A stretch of DNA of 64,000 nt from Microbacterium sp. EYE_78. Lineage in GTDB: Bacteria > Actinomycetota > Actinomycetes > Actinomycetales > Microbacteriaceae. Position 1 is the first letter of the stretch. Each line of letters starts with the position of its first letter. Location: contig NZ_JAHXMY010000001.1 in the NCBI RefSeq assembly GCF_023149035.1, positions 558,001 to 622,000 on the forward strand, given 5' to 3'. Of this stretch, positions 1 to 8,554 are shown piece after piece. The translations under genes and the position numbers were made by a program. The notes beneath the pieces were generated by a model. That model made no database searches and was not told where the DNA came from. It saw only the letters and a list, made by a program, of their open reading frames with translations.

Positions 1-774
1 GCCGATGACCGCGGAACGCGAGACGGCGAGGAATGAGGCCAGCGCGATCACCGCGACTGGCAACCACCAACGCGCGCGTCTGCGACCGGCGTCGCCGACG
101 ATCGTGCACGCGAGCGCCAGCGGAAGCGCGACGGCGATGGCGGTTGCGTACTCGAGGGGATGCGTCGCCGTCCCCGCCGGGCGCACGAACCCGCCGCGGC
201 TGTCGATGCCGCCGGCGTCACCGGAGAATCCGGGGAGACCGGTGAGGAAGTCGATGATCGGCTGGTCCGTGAGGAACTGGAGGAGGCCGAGGGCCGCCAT
301 CGCACCGCCCGCGAAGGCGAGTCGCCGGACGAGCTTCATCAGATCGCTCATGCTGCGGATGCCGTCCATCGCCACGAGCACGACCCCCGTCCACGAGAGC
401 AGCCGCACGAGAGCGGATGCTGCGGGGCTGATCTGGTCCACGGGCTGGCCTCGCAAGAGGGCGTGGGCGAAGCTGACGAGGCAGATCACGAGGAACAGCC
501 CGAGTGCGATCCGGACCGGTTGGGGCACCGAGCGGACGCTCTGGGTGGGCTGCAGCCGCGCGAGCAGCCACCAGCCGAGGAGGACGAGCCCCCACAGGAA
601 CTGCGGGCGACCGAACGATCCGAGGAAGGAGATCGAAAGGCTCGACGGGAAGCCGTACAGCAGGACGATGTAGATGGTGAGCATCGTCACCGCGTCCGTG
701 CCCGCGGGTCGCCAGCCCGTGTGTCCGCGGGCGGCAAGGGGGGCCGGCGCCGTCGCCAGCGGACGGAGGATCAT
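1..774 (-). CDS. O-antigen ligase/polymerase-like membrane protein (Wzy family), partial
   Basis: This is the N-terminal 258 codons of a polytopic membrane protein; the 3' end lies outside the window. About seven hydrophobic segments are visible, starting near residues 29, 58, 88, 120, 150, 205 and 235. A segment reading RPAGTATHPLEYA near residue 200 resembles the glycine/histidine-containing stretch of the O-antigen ligase/polymerase (Wzy_C) family, which joins repeat units of surface polysaccharide on the outer face of the membrane. The ATG overlaps the stop of the upstream Wzz-like gene as ATGA, so it is translationally coupled as the last visible gene of the 4688-to-1 operon. The family call is from topology and context, because the catalytic loop is not visible. 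Confidence 0.75.
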   Translation of the reverse strand, partial: MILRPLATAPAPLAARGHTGWRPAGTDAVTMLTIYIVLLYGFPSSLSISFLGSFGRPQFLWGLVLLGWWLLARLQPTQSVRSVPQPVRIALGLFLVICLVSFAHALLRGQPVDQISPAASALVRLLSWTGVVLVAMDGIRSMSDLMKLVRRLAFAGGAMAALGLLQFLTDQPIIDFLTGLPGFSGDAGGIDSRGGFVRPAGTATHPLEYATAIAVALPLALACTIVGDAGRRRARWWLPVAVIALASFLAVSRSAVIG

Positions 775-1796
775 CCGGCTTCCCGCTCCGACTCGAACGG
801 CCCCATCGGTCCCGCGACGAACGCGTCGTCATCAGCCGCGGGATGCGGCGCCTGCCAGTTTCGTCGGCGCGCACCGACCGGTCGACCCTTTCGCGGGCGG
901 CCCCCGGCGGACCCGCCAGGCATGTTCTGGACCGCTTTGCCTTCAGGCGTCGCAGACGTGTCCCCCCGATCCGGCTCGACCGCTTCGTCGGGGTCCTCGC
1001 CTGCGTCGGCCAGCGGCGCTGACGACGCCTCCGCGCGGACGACGCGCTCAGGCGCCCCGACGTCCGGCGAGTCGGCATCCGCTCGGTCGGCGTCGCTCGT
1101 CGCGGCCTCGCCGTCCTCCATCGCGGACCCCGCGGCGCCCGCGTCGATGATGACCTCGTCCGCGGTGGCCCGCAGGGGGGTCTGCTCCGACCGACTGCGC
1201 CGTCGACGACGCAACCGGATGAGGGTGTCGCCGAGGACCGCGATCGCGACGCTGAGCATCGCGATGACGAGCCCGACGACCCCGGTCACGAGGATGCGGT
1301 TCTTCTGCACGACGACACTTGCCGAGTCGTGCGTCAACGGGACGAGATCGACCCGCTCGTCTGTCGGAATGCCCTGCTCGTCCTGCAACTCCCCGAGCCT
1401 CGTCTCGATGAGTTGCAAGGCGGTAGCGAGGACGACATCGGCATCCTCCTCACTCGATGCGGAGACCGTGACCAGCATCACCGCACCGGCAGCGGTGTCA
1501 CGAGACACAGCGATGCTGGCGCCTGGCGCATCCGCCGTCGCCTGGGCGATGTCATCCGGACCGATCGCGCGGACAAGGATGTCGGCCACCTGATAGAGGC
1601 CCCCGACGAAGAGGTACGGGTTGGCGTCGTCCGGAATGGTCGCCTCACCGGGCAGGAGCAGCTGCGACGCCGACCTCTCGTATTCCGGCGGGATGACGGT
1701 CCACGCACCGTAGGCTGCGGCGGCCGCGACGATCACCCCCACCACCAGGACGTACCACCGTCGACGAAGTGCGCCGATGACATCTGCGAGCTTCAT
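771..1796 (-). CDS. Wzz/CpsC-like chain-length regulator with long charged C-terminal tail
   Basis: A 341-residue membrane protein with the two-helix layout of Wzz-type polysaccharide co-polymerases: TM1 about residues 16-36, an extracytoplasmic domain, and TM2 about 165-187. After TM2 come an arginine cluster and roughly 150 residues of low-complexity acidic, alanine- and proline-rich sequence that looks disordered and cytoplasmic. There is no Walker motif, so it is not a fused BY-kinase. The family controls the modal length of polysaccharide made by Wzy, whose gene follows directly. I chose the ATG at 1796 because it forms an ATGA overlap with the preceding gene; a start at 1820 is also open but lies inside that gene. 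Confidence 0.8.
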   Translation of the reverse strand: MKLADVIGALRRRWYVLVVGVIVAAAAAYGAWTVIPPEYERSASQLLLPGEATIPDDANPYLFVGGLYQVADILVRAIGPDDIAQATADAPGASIAVSRDTAAGAVMLVTVSASSEEDADVVLATALQLIETRLGELQDEQGIPTDERVDLVPLTHDSASVVVQKNRILVTGVVGLVIAMLSVAIAVLGDTLIRLRRRRRSRSEQTPLRATADEVIIDAGAAGSAMEDGEAATSDADRADADSPDVGAPERVVRAEASSAPLADAGEDPDEAVEPDRGDTSATPEGKAVQNMPGGSAGGRPRKGRPVGARRRNWQAPHPAADDDAFVAGPMGPFESEREAG

Positions 1797-2485
1797 GAAA
1801 TCCCACTTCCCCCCACCCAACGGCGCATCCCCCTGATGCCGCCGGAACGTTCTCGGCTCTCCCGAGCCAGCCGATCCGCAGTCGACGCGAACCAGCCCCC
1901 CACGAGCAGACCCACTGCCCCCAGCGCTCCAGCGGCGAGGGCCGTGCCGGAGCGGCTCGGAGTCACGTGCTCGATTGTCTCGCTGAGCGGCTCGACCGCG
2001 ACCGCGATGCGGTTCTCCGCCGAGATCCCGGTTTGACGGTCATCAGCCGTCGCGAGCACGGAGCGGATGGCAGCAGTCTGCTGCTCCTCCACCCAGCCCC
2101 GATCAGGAGAGACGACATCGATCGTGATCGCCGCCTTGTTGTAGACGACCTCCCACTGCCCGCCCGTGTCGGGGACCGCGACGCGGAGCCCCTGGCGGAT
2201 GCCCGCACCGTAGAACGGCGCGTCGGCCTGCGAGTAGGTCACAGGTTCGGCACCGCCGTTGACCTCGGTGGCGACGGCGGAGGCGAACATGATCACCCCG
2301 CGATCCGCGCTTCCACCCTCCTCCCACGGCCCGGCATCCGGCGCCTCGAAGGTCACGAGGGTGCGGGTCACATAGAGCCCGCCATCACGGAGGAACAGCC
2401 ATCCGAGTCCCGCGGTCAGGCCGAGCACGACGACCATCACGTACCAGCGGCGAAACAGCACCCGGGTCAGGTCGTAGAGCGTCAT
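1793..2485 (-). CDS. Wzz-like polysaccharide co-polymerase, second copy
   Basis: A 230-residue protein with a short cytoplasmic N-terminus (TLYDLTRVLFRRWYVMV), TM1 at about residues 16-37, an extracytoplasmic region, and TM2 at about 180-200, followed by a short basic tail. The N-terminal RRWYV stretch is shared with the Wzz-like gene downstream, so the two look like diverged paralogues that could form a hetero-oligomer. The ATG at 2485 overlaps the upstream glycosyltransferase stop as ATGA and has a good ribosome site (GGGGAGG) eight bases before it. The longer frame from 2524 has no such support. No kinase domain is present. Confidence 0.78.
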   Translation of the reverse strand: MTLYDLTRVLFRRWYVMVVVLGLTAGLGWLFLRDGGLYVTRTLVTFEAPDAGPWEEGGSADRGVIMFASAVATEVNGGAEPVTYSQADAPFYGAGIRQGLRVAVPDTGGQWEVVYNKAAITIDVVSPDRGWVEEQQTAAIRSVLATADDRQTGISAENRIAVAVEPLSETIEHVTPSRSGTALAAGALGAVGLLVGGWFASTADRLARESRERSGGIRGMRRWVGGSGIS

Positions 2486-3537
2486 GCCGAGACCTCCCCG
2501 ATGACCCGTGCGACGGTCTTCCATTGCCGCTGCACCGTGAATCGTGCCCGCACGTCGTCTCTCGCGCGCTCCCCCATCGACCGACGTCGCCCGTCGTCGC
2601 GCAGGAGCTCCGTGACGGTGCCGGCGAGCGCCTCGCAGTCGCCCGGCGGCACCAGCTCGCCGGTCGACCCGGGCACGACGTAGTCGCGCATCGCAGCGGA
2701 GTCCGTTGTCACCGTGGCCGCGCCCATCGCCATCGCCTCGAGGACGACCGTCTGACCGCTCGGGTAGGCCGGCGCTGTGGTGGTGGTCACGACGAGGTCA
2801 GCGCCGTGCAGCAACGCGCGGTAGTCCGCGTCGAAGACGCTCACGAGCCTGATCCCGGGCGGGATGCGCAGATCGGTGACGTTGCGCGGTCGGCAGGCGA
2901 CGGTCATCGGGATGCCGGTGCGCTCGGCCATGCGGAAGAGGGTGGCGTAGTCCCGCCGCGAATCGCTGCCGACCGCGATGACCCCACCCCCGCCCCTCGG
3001 GCTCCTAAGGCGCCCGGCGTCGAAGTAGTCGACGTCGATCCCGAATGGGACGACACGGATCCGATCGGCCCCGACTCCCAAGTACTCCTCGAGGATGACC
3101 GCCTGATTGGCGGAGTAGACGCACACCGCCGCGACCGACGACAACGATGCGCGGACGGACGCGGCGGCCGCCGGCCGATCGAGGACATCCTGGGCGAGCC
3201 AGCACGACACCATGACGTGCGGTGACCGGTCGCGTCGTCGACCCGCCCGGCGTGCGTGAGCGAGACCGGCGTCCTCGAACACGGAGAGCACGGGACCGCG
3301 TGCGCCGCCGCGGGCGGCGCGAGCCAGCATCCATCCCCTCCTCCCCGGGGACAGCCGGCGGATCGCGCCGTCCACGCGCGTCGCCACGTGGCGTCCGAGC
3401 GGGCCGAGACTCGGAACGACCCAGTCCACGTCGAAGTCGGACTGCAGCGCGCCCATGCCGTAGGGCAGCGGTCCCCCGGGCTTGTCCTCGCCGGGCGTCC
3501 GAGGCGGAGTCGCGCAGAGGACCGTCAGCGGGATCAC
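2482..3537 (-). CDS. GT4-family glycosyltransferase
   Basis: A 351-residue GT-B fold enzyme. The C-terminal half carries the family-4 donor-site region with a glutamate-containing motif (VVLEAMAMGAATVTTD, about residue 265) followed by PGSTGELVPPGD, typical of retaining NDP-sugar transferases. The N-terminus is glycine/proline-rich around residues 12-28, as expected for the acceptor-side loop. It is presumably cytoplasmic and adds one sugar to a lipid-linked repeat unit. The GTG start at 3537 overlaps the previous gene's stop (GTGA). Donor and acceptor cannot be read from sequence. Confidence 0.85.
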   Translation of the reverse strand: MIPLTVLCATPPRTPGEDKPGGPLPYGMGALQSDFDVDWVVPSLGPLGRHVATRVDGAIRRLSPGRRGWMLARAARGGARGPVLSVFEDAGLAHARRAGRRRDRSPHVMVSCWLAQDVLDRPAAAASVRASLSSVAAVCVYSANQAVILEEYLGVGADRIRVVPFGIDVDYFDAGRLRSPRGGGGVIAVGSDSRRDYATLFRMAERTGIPMTVACRPRNVTDLRIPPGIRLVSVFDADYRALLHGADLVVTTTTAPAYPSGQTVVLEAMAMGAATVTTDSAAMRDYVVPGSTGELVPPGDCEALAGTVTELLRDDGRRRSMGERARDDVRARFTVQRQWKTVARVIGEVSA

Positions 3538-4688
3538 CGACGCACCTGCTGGGCGGAGGCGGCCAGCACGTGCGTGCGAACCGCATGGACGAAGTCGGGC
3601 GTGCGGTGCAGCCGCAGCACCTCGTCACGGCCGCGCCGGCCCATGCGAGCGGCCTCCTCCGGGTCGTCGCGCAGACGCTCGATTGCCGCGCGCAGCTCCT
3701 GGACGTCCCCCGGGGTCACATAGAGCCCCGTCTCGCCGTGCCGGATGACGTCCACCTGTCCCTCCGTGCGGCTGGTGATGACAGCGCGACCCATCGCCAT
3801 CGCCTCGAGGATGACGCTGATTCCGGCATTGTTCTCCGACTCGACGAGCGGGACGACCACGACGAATGCCGACGCGTACGCCTCCCGGAGCGCGGGCGGC
3901 TCGAGCGGACCGACCTGGATGCCGTCCGCCGCAACGAGTGCGTCGCGGGCATCGACCAGCCGGGTGCGGACGCCGTCGAAGGTGCCCAGCAGGTTCGCCG
4001 CGACGATCGTCGGCACACCGAGAGCCGCCACCGCCGCCATCAGTGTCGGAAAATCGCGCTGGGTCTCGCCCGCTGAGACGACGGGGCGCTGACGGGGATC
4101 GACCATCGACTCCTGCGGCGCGAAGAACTGCTCGTCGACGGGATGCTCGATGCGGTGCACCTGCTCGGGAGCGAAGCCGACGCGGTCCACCGCGACGCGC
4201 GCCTGCACGCTGCTCCAGGTCAGGACGTCGTCCACGCCCGAGCGGACGATCCGCAGCGGCACCCGCACGATCGGCTTCGACACCCAGTCCAGGATCGCGA
4301 CGTGTCGTGGACGCCGGCGCCGTAGACACAGCGTCCCCGCGACGCCGACCGTGTACTTCTCCGCCCAGGTCAGGATGACGTCGTAGTCCTTCGCGCGCCG
4401 CGATGCTTCCAGTGCGAGCGCGATGAACATGGGCAGGCGGCGCAGGAAGGTCCCGCGCAGGCCCGGGAGCGCGCGGATGTCGGACTCGCCAAGCAGATCG
4501 AAGCCGAACGCCTCCTCGACGAGCACGCGCCGCGGCGCAGCACCCGCCGACTCCTGGGCCCGTCGCTCCGCGCGCGAGATCGCGGCGCGGCCTTCGGTGC
4601 GCACGTAGAGCGCGCGGACGCCGACGGCAGCGTCCCCCGCCTCGTTCCCCAAGTGGGCGCGCAAACGCCCGTCCCCCAAAAAGCTCAC
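3534..4688 (-). CDS. GT4-family glycosyltransferase, first gene of the wzz-wzy operon
   Basis: A GT-B family 4 glycosyltransferase of 384 residues from the start chosen here. The C-terminal domain shows ENNAGISVILEAMAMG, with the donor-binding glutamates, and then HGETGLYVTPGD. The start is uncertain: GTG at 4706 is in frame but has no ribosome site, whereas GTG at 4688 has GGGGA six bases upstream. A TATAGT box on the same strand at 4722-4727 would place the mRNA start near 4715. The first 20 codons contain further GGGGA/GGGGGA repeats like those before other polysaccharide genes here, so the true start could be still further in. It opens the five-gene coupled unit that ends in the polymerase. 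Confidence 0.8.
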   Translation of the reverse strand: MSFLGDGRLRAHLGNEAGDAAVGVRALYVRTEGRAAISRAERRAQESAGAAPRRVLVEEAFGFDLLGESDIRALPGLRGTFLRRLPMFIALALEASRRAKDYDVILTWAEKYTVGVAGTLCLRRRRPRHVAILDWVSKPIVRVPLRIVRSGVDDVLTWSSVQARVAVDRVGFAPEQVHRIEHPVDEQFFAPQESMVDPRQRPVVSAGETQRDFPTLMAAVAALGVPTIVAANLLGTFDGVRTRLVDARDALVAADGIQVGPLEPPALREAYASAFVVVVPLVESENNAGISVILEAMAMGRAVITSRTEGQVDVIRHGETGLYVTPGDVQELRAAIERLRDDPEEAARMGRRGRDEVLRLHRTPDFVHAVRTHVLAASAQQVRR

Positions 4689-4808
4689 CGTAGGTCCCCA
4701 AACCACTCGGATCGTGGGGCAACTATACCTCCGGCAGGCTCGGTGCGGTAGCCTCGGTCGAGCGGGCCGTCTGGGGACGACTGCCCGATGGGACGCATTT
4801 TTGGGGGA
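4633..4808. repeat. Cluster of GGGGA/GGGGGA repeats at a divergent polysaccharide promoter
   Basis: On the minus strand TCCCC/TCCCCC complements begin at 4633, 4646, 4672 and 4695, that is 13, 26 and 23 bases apart. On the plus strand GGGGA ends at 4777 and GGGGGA at 4808. Both transcription units carry the same 11-mer TTTTTGGGGGA on their own coding strand. One copy on each side sits where the Shine-Dalgarno sequence should be. Matching clusters occur at 15538-15578 and 22203-22228. Confidence 0.55.
4722..4727 (-). promoter_or_regulatory. Candidate -10 box of the 4688-to-1 operon
   Basis: TATAGT on the minus strand is the only A/T-rich hexamer in the divergent region between the two glycosyltransferase units. 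No clear -35 is seen 16-18 bases upstream. It would give a leader of about 27 bases before the GTG at 4688. Confidence 0.4.
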
Positions 4809-4811
4809 TGC

Positions 4812-6026
4812 ATGTCTGTTCGACGACGCCGTCTGTGGGCACGGGTGAGGGGACGCTCACCGAGATATCTGGCGCAGTTCGCAGCGTTGCGCCTGGCGGC
4901 GCATCTGGAGGCGCGCGAACTCGAGTTCCCGTTACTGACGCACGACCTCGCGGACTCGCTCGCGCTCGCTCCGCCGCCGGCACGGACGGGTGACGGCGCC
5001 GAGCGCGTCGCGTGGCTGGCCATCCCGCCCAGCGCGGGATCCGGAGGCCACACGACGCAGTTCAGGATGATGCAGGCATCCATCGACGCCGGCGTCGACA
5101 CGACCCTGCTGCTCTACGACCGGCATGCGGGAGACTTCGAGCGCAACGCGGACACTATTCGGCACGCCTGGCCGTGGATGACCGCCGAGATCCTGCCGGT
5201 CGGCGAACGGATCACCGGCTACGACGCCGTCGTCGCGACGTCGTGGCCGACGGCGCACGTCGCCGCCTCCCGAACGGACGAGGGCAGACTGCTCTACTTC
5301 ATCCAGGACTACGAGCCGTACTTCCTCCCCCGAGGCGCAGAGTTCGCCCTCGCGGAAGACAGTTACCGGTTCGGGTTCCGTCACATCGCCCTCGGTGAGA
5401 TGGTGCACGATCTGCTCCGCGACGACGCGGGGGTCGACGCGGACCTCGTCCCGTTCGGATGCGACACCGAGGTGTACCACGCTCTCGGAGACGGACGCGA
5501 GCGCTCCGGGATCGTCCTGTACGCCAAGCGCGGGAACGACCGGCGCGGGTACGCACTCGCCGTCCGGGCGCTCGAGCTCTTCCACGCGGCGTGCCCCGAC
5601 GAGCCGATCCACGTCTACGGCGACATCGTCGACGACGCCCCCTTCCCGGTCGTCAATCACGGCAATCTCCCACCGGCTCTGTTGAACGAGCTGTACAACG
5701 GCGTCGTCGCCGGTCTCGCCCTCTCGTTCACCAACATCTCGCTCGTCGCGGAGGAGATGCTCGCCGCCGGCGTGATCCCGGTGATCAACGACTCGCATCT
5801 GGCCCGAGCAGATCTCGGCAATCCTCATGCGGCGTGGGCGCGACCCACGCCGACGGGCCTCGCGCGAGCGCTCGTCGACGCGGTGCGGCGCCCGAGACGC
5901 GACGCGCACGGCCAGGCCGTGGCCGCATCGGTGGCGGGGCGGTCCTGGACCGAGACCCAGCGCGCGACCGTCGCGATCATCGGCGACGAGCTGTCACGGG
6001 CGCGATTCGCGCGGTCCCCGAGATGA
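4812..6026 (+). CDS. WsaF-like GT4 glycosyltransferase
   Basis: A 404-residue GT-B glycosyltransferase resembling rhamnosyltransferases of the WsaF type. The hallmark is a FIQDYEPYFLP segment near residue 162, followed by the C-terminal domain with GIVLYAKRGNDRRGY and a late EEMLAAGVIPVINDS motif that corresponds to the donor-site region. ATG at 4812 is preferred because GGGGGA lies just upstream; ATG at 4788 is in frame but has no ribosome site. A basic N-terminal 30 residues may lie along the membrane. It is followed 19 bases later by a GT2 gene on the same strand. Rhamnose as donor is a family-level guess only. Confidence 0.75.
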   Translation: MSVRRRRLWARVRGRSPRYLAQFAALRLAAHLEARELEFPLLTHDLADSLALAPPPARTGDGAERVAWLAIPPSAGSGGHTTQFRMMQASIDAGVDTTLLLYDRHAGDFERNADTIRHAWPWMTAEILPVGERITGYDAVVATSWPTAHVAASRTDEGRLLYFIQDYEPYFLPRGAEFALAEDSYRFGFRHIALGEMVHDLLRDDAGVDADLVPFGCDTEVYHALGDGRERSGIVLYAKRGNDRRGYALAVRALELFHAACPDEPIHVYGDIVDDAPFPVVNHGNLPPALLNELYNGVVAGLALSFTNISLVAEEMLAAGVIPVINDSHLARADLGNPHAAWARPTPTGLARALVDAVRRPRRDAHGQAVAASVAGRSWTETQRATVAIIGDELSRARFARSPR

Positions 6027-6045
6027 CGCTCGAAGGATGCCGACG

Positions 6046-7119
6046 GTGAAGGCCCGTCGCGTGCGCCCACGACCTCTCGAGCGTCGACCGCTCGTGAGCG
6101 TCGTGATCCCGTGTTTCAACTACGTGTCGTATGTGACCGAAGCCATCGACAGCGCACTGTCGCAGCGGGGGGTCGAGGTCGAGGTGATCGTCGTGGACGA
6201 TCACTCCACCGACCGCAGCGTCGAGGTGGTCGCAACCGTCGCCGCGCAGGACGAACGAGTGCGTCTGGTGCGCCACACCAAGAATCTCGGCGCGGTCCGC
6301 ACGTTCAACGACGGCCTGGCGTGCGTGAACGGCGAGTATGTGGCACGGCTCGACGCGGACGACCTGCTGACACCGGGGTCGCTCGCCCGAGCGGTAGCCG
6401 TCATGGAGGCCCATCCGGGCGTCGGGCTCGTCTACGGCCACCCACTGCACTTCTCCGGTCCGGCCCTGCCGAGGGCGCGCCACCGGGCTCGGCGCTGGAT
6501 CGTGTGGCCCGGTGCGCTCTGGCTCGAGGGGCGCTGCCGCACGGCGGTAAACGTCATCACCTCGCCCGAAGTCCTCATGCGACGATCGGTCGTCGACGAC
6601 GTGGGCGGACAACGCGATCTGGCGCACACCCACGACATGGAGATGTGGCTCCGGATCGCCTCGGTGTCCGATGTCGCCTATGTCCGGGGCGCTGATCAGG
6701 CCTGGCACCGTGAGCACGGCGCGAGCCTCTCGCAGTCGCTCGATCCCGCCTTCGGTGACCTCGAAGATCGACGGGACGCGTTCGACACCCTGTTCGCATG
6801 GGCGACTGCGCGGGTGCCGGATGCCTCACGCCTGCACGACCTCGCACGTCAGGCACTCGCGGACGAGGCGCGTCGCAACATCGCCCACATGATCGACCGC
6901 GGCCGAGTGGACGAGCCGCTGCGGCGCCGCTACCGCGAGTTCGCGGACGCGACGTGGCCCGGACAGACACCGCACGCCGAGGCCGCGATCCGCGCGGAGG
7001 CGGAGACGGTGTCAGGGCGGGATTCCGCGCGCTCCTTCCGAGCGGCGGTGCGCCGCATCCGCTCGATGCGGCAGTACGCCCGCTGGCACCGCACCGGCGT
7101 CTTCACGCCTGATCCGTGA
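6046..7119 (+). CDS. GT2-family glycosyltransferase
   Basis: A GT-A fold family 2 enzyme of 357 residues. The N-terminal half shows SVVIPCFNYV, then VVDDHSTD for nucleotide-sugar binding, and ARLDADDLL, whose DAD/DD aspartates bind the divalent metal. GTG at 6046 has AAGG nine bases upstream; the ATG at 6037 directly abuts that motif and is less likely. The 3' end overlaps the convergent flippase gene by 17 bases, so no room is left for a terminator. It pairs with the WsaF-like gene and probably adds another sugar to the same repeat unit. Confidence 0.83.
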   Translation: MKARRVRPRPLERRPLVSVVIPCFNYVSYVTEAIDSALSQRGVEVEVIVVDDHSTDRSVEVVATVAAQDERVRLVRHTKNLGAVRTFNDGLACVNGEYVARLDADDLLTPGSLARAVAVMEAHPGVGLVYGHPLHFSGPALPRARHRARRWIVWPGALWLEGRCRTAVNVITSPEVLMRRSVVDDVGGQRDLAHTHDMEMWLRIASVSDVAYVRGADQAWHREHGASLSQSLDPAFGDLEDRRDAFDTLFAWATARVPDASRLHDLARQALADEARRNIAHMIDRGRVDEPLRRRYREFADATWPGQTPHAEAAIRAEAETVSGRDSARSFRAAVRRIRSMRQYARWHRTGVFTPDP

Positions 7120-8554
7120 CGGGCTCAGCGATGGCGGTCCTGGTCGCCCGCGCGTTGCGAAGCCGCGTGAACAGCCATGGACCCGCAACTGCCGCATAGG
7201 TGACGAGCGCGCCACTGCCTGCAACGAGCAGCGCCGTCAGCAGGTCATCGAAGAGCGAGCGCAGCAATCCCGCGATCGCCATCGCAGCGGCCGCGCCGAC
7301 CGACGGCCACACGCACGAACGCAGGATGGCTCCGACGGGCGCGCCGGCCCGCGTGAGGGCCAGGAGGTAGCAGGGCAGGATGACGAGCACTGCGACGACC
7401 ACGTGCGCCCACCCGGCACCGGAGATGCCGAACATCTGCACCCCGGCGAGGACGGCGAGGACGATGGCGACGAGCCATACGAGCTGTATCCAGAGGACCG
7501 GACGCGAGCGCCCGCGCGCGTACAGATAGCCCGCGAACACATCGAAGACCACGCGGAGCGCGCCGTACACCCCGAGGGCCGCCAGAACCGGAGCCGCGGG
7601 GAGCCATTTGTCTCCGTAGACGAAGTGGATGACGGGAGCGCTCAGCACCGCAAGCACGCCCCCCGCGGGTATCGCCAGCGCCCAGGCGAGAGACGTGACG
7701 AGTGGCATCGCATCCGAACTGGCACCCGCCCGCGAGAAGTACGGCAGCGAGATGGAGCGCACTACGGCCGAGAGCGCGCTCATCGGCCAGTTCGACATGT
7801 TGAACGCGAGGACGTAGTAGCCGAGTGCTGTGGCTCCCACAGCGCGGGCCAGGATGACATTGTCCGCGTTCAAAAGAGCCCAGGACAGAAGGTTCGCCGC
7901 TGCGATCGGCAGACCGAAGGCCAGGACCGGCCGGAGCACGGCGCGGTCGAGACCCAGGCGCGGCACCACACGGGCGAAGGCGAACTGCAGGACCGTCGAC
8001 ACCGCCTGGGCACTCACCCGTCCGATGGCGAGGGCGAGCACGCCGAACCCGGCGCCGATGAGGACCAGCGTCACCGCCGTGGACACGACGAAGTCGGCGA
8101 CGAAGACGAAGAACAGCTCTCTCTGCTGGAACCGCCGCTGGAGCAGACCGAACGGCACGACGGTGATCCCACCGAGCAAGAGCGTCACCGAGAGTACGGC
8201 GACGGCGGGCGACGCCCCCGGACTGCCGAACGCGTCGGCGATCTGACCGCTCCAGATGAGCGTGGCGAGCGCCAGTGCGCCGCCGCTCACCAGCCCGAGC
8301 GTGGCGATCGTGGGCGCAAGCCGCATCGGATCCTCGGACCGGATGATGTCGGCGGACAAGCCCAGGTCCGCCACTGTCATGAGAATGGCCTGCACTGTGA
8401 GGGCGATCGCGTACACGCCGAAGTCCTCGGGCGCGAGGATACGGGCGAGGATGATCCCGATGACGAAGCTGCCCAGCCGGAGCGCGATGCTGCCCATGCC
8501 GCTCCACGCGGCGGCTCGAGCGACTCTCCCGCCCAGCGAACCCACGTCAGCCAT
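7103..8554 (-). CDS. Wzx-type polysaccharide flippase
   Basis: A 483-residue polytopic protein of the MATE/MOP flippase superfamily with about 12-14 hydrophobic helices. The start region AAWSGMGSIALRLGSFVIGIILARIL and the following LAPEDFGVYA are characteristic of O-antigen/teichuronic acid translocases, which move lipid-linked repeat units across the membrane. It is the last gene of the eight-gene unit starting at 15532. ATG at 8554 overlaps the upstream glycosyltransferase stop by eight bases. The longer open frame from 8674 lies inside that gene and was not used. Confidence 0.88.
   Translation of the reverse strand: MADVGSLGGRVARAAAWSGMGSIALRLGSFVIGIILARILAPEDFGVYAIALTVQAILMTVADLGLSADIIRSEDPMRLAPTIATLGLVSGGALALATLIWSGQIADAFGSPGASPAVAVLSVTLLLGGITVVPFGLLQRRFQQRELFFVFVADFVVSTAVTLVLIGAGFGVLALAIGRVSAQAVSTVLQFAFARVVPRLGLDRAVLRPVLAFGLPIAAANLLSWALLNADNVILARAVGATALGYYVLAFNMSNWPMSALSAVVRSISLPYFSRAGASSDAMPLVTSLAWALAIPAGGVLAVLSAPVIHFVYGDKWLPAAPVLAALGVYGALRVVFDVFAGYLYARGRSRPVLWIQLVWLVAIVLAVLAGVQMFGISGAGWAHVVVAVLVILPCYLLALTRAGAPVGAILRSCVWPSVGAAAAMAIAGLLRSLFDDLLTALLVAGSGALVTYAAVAGPWLFTRLRNARATRTAIAEPVTDQA

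Noticed and set aside
160..1593. A long plus-strand open frame opposite the Wzz-like and Wzy-like genes
   Set aside because: It is a high-GC shadow with no domain motif or ribosome site; the minus-strand genes show clear family features and coupled starts.
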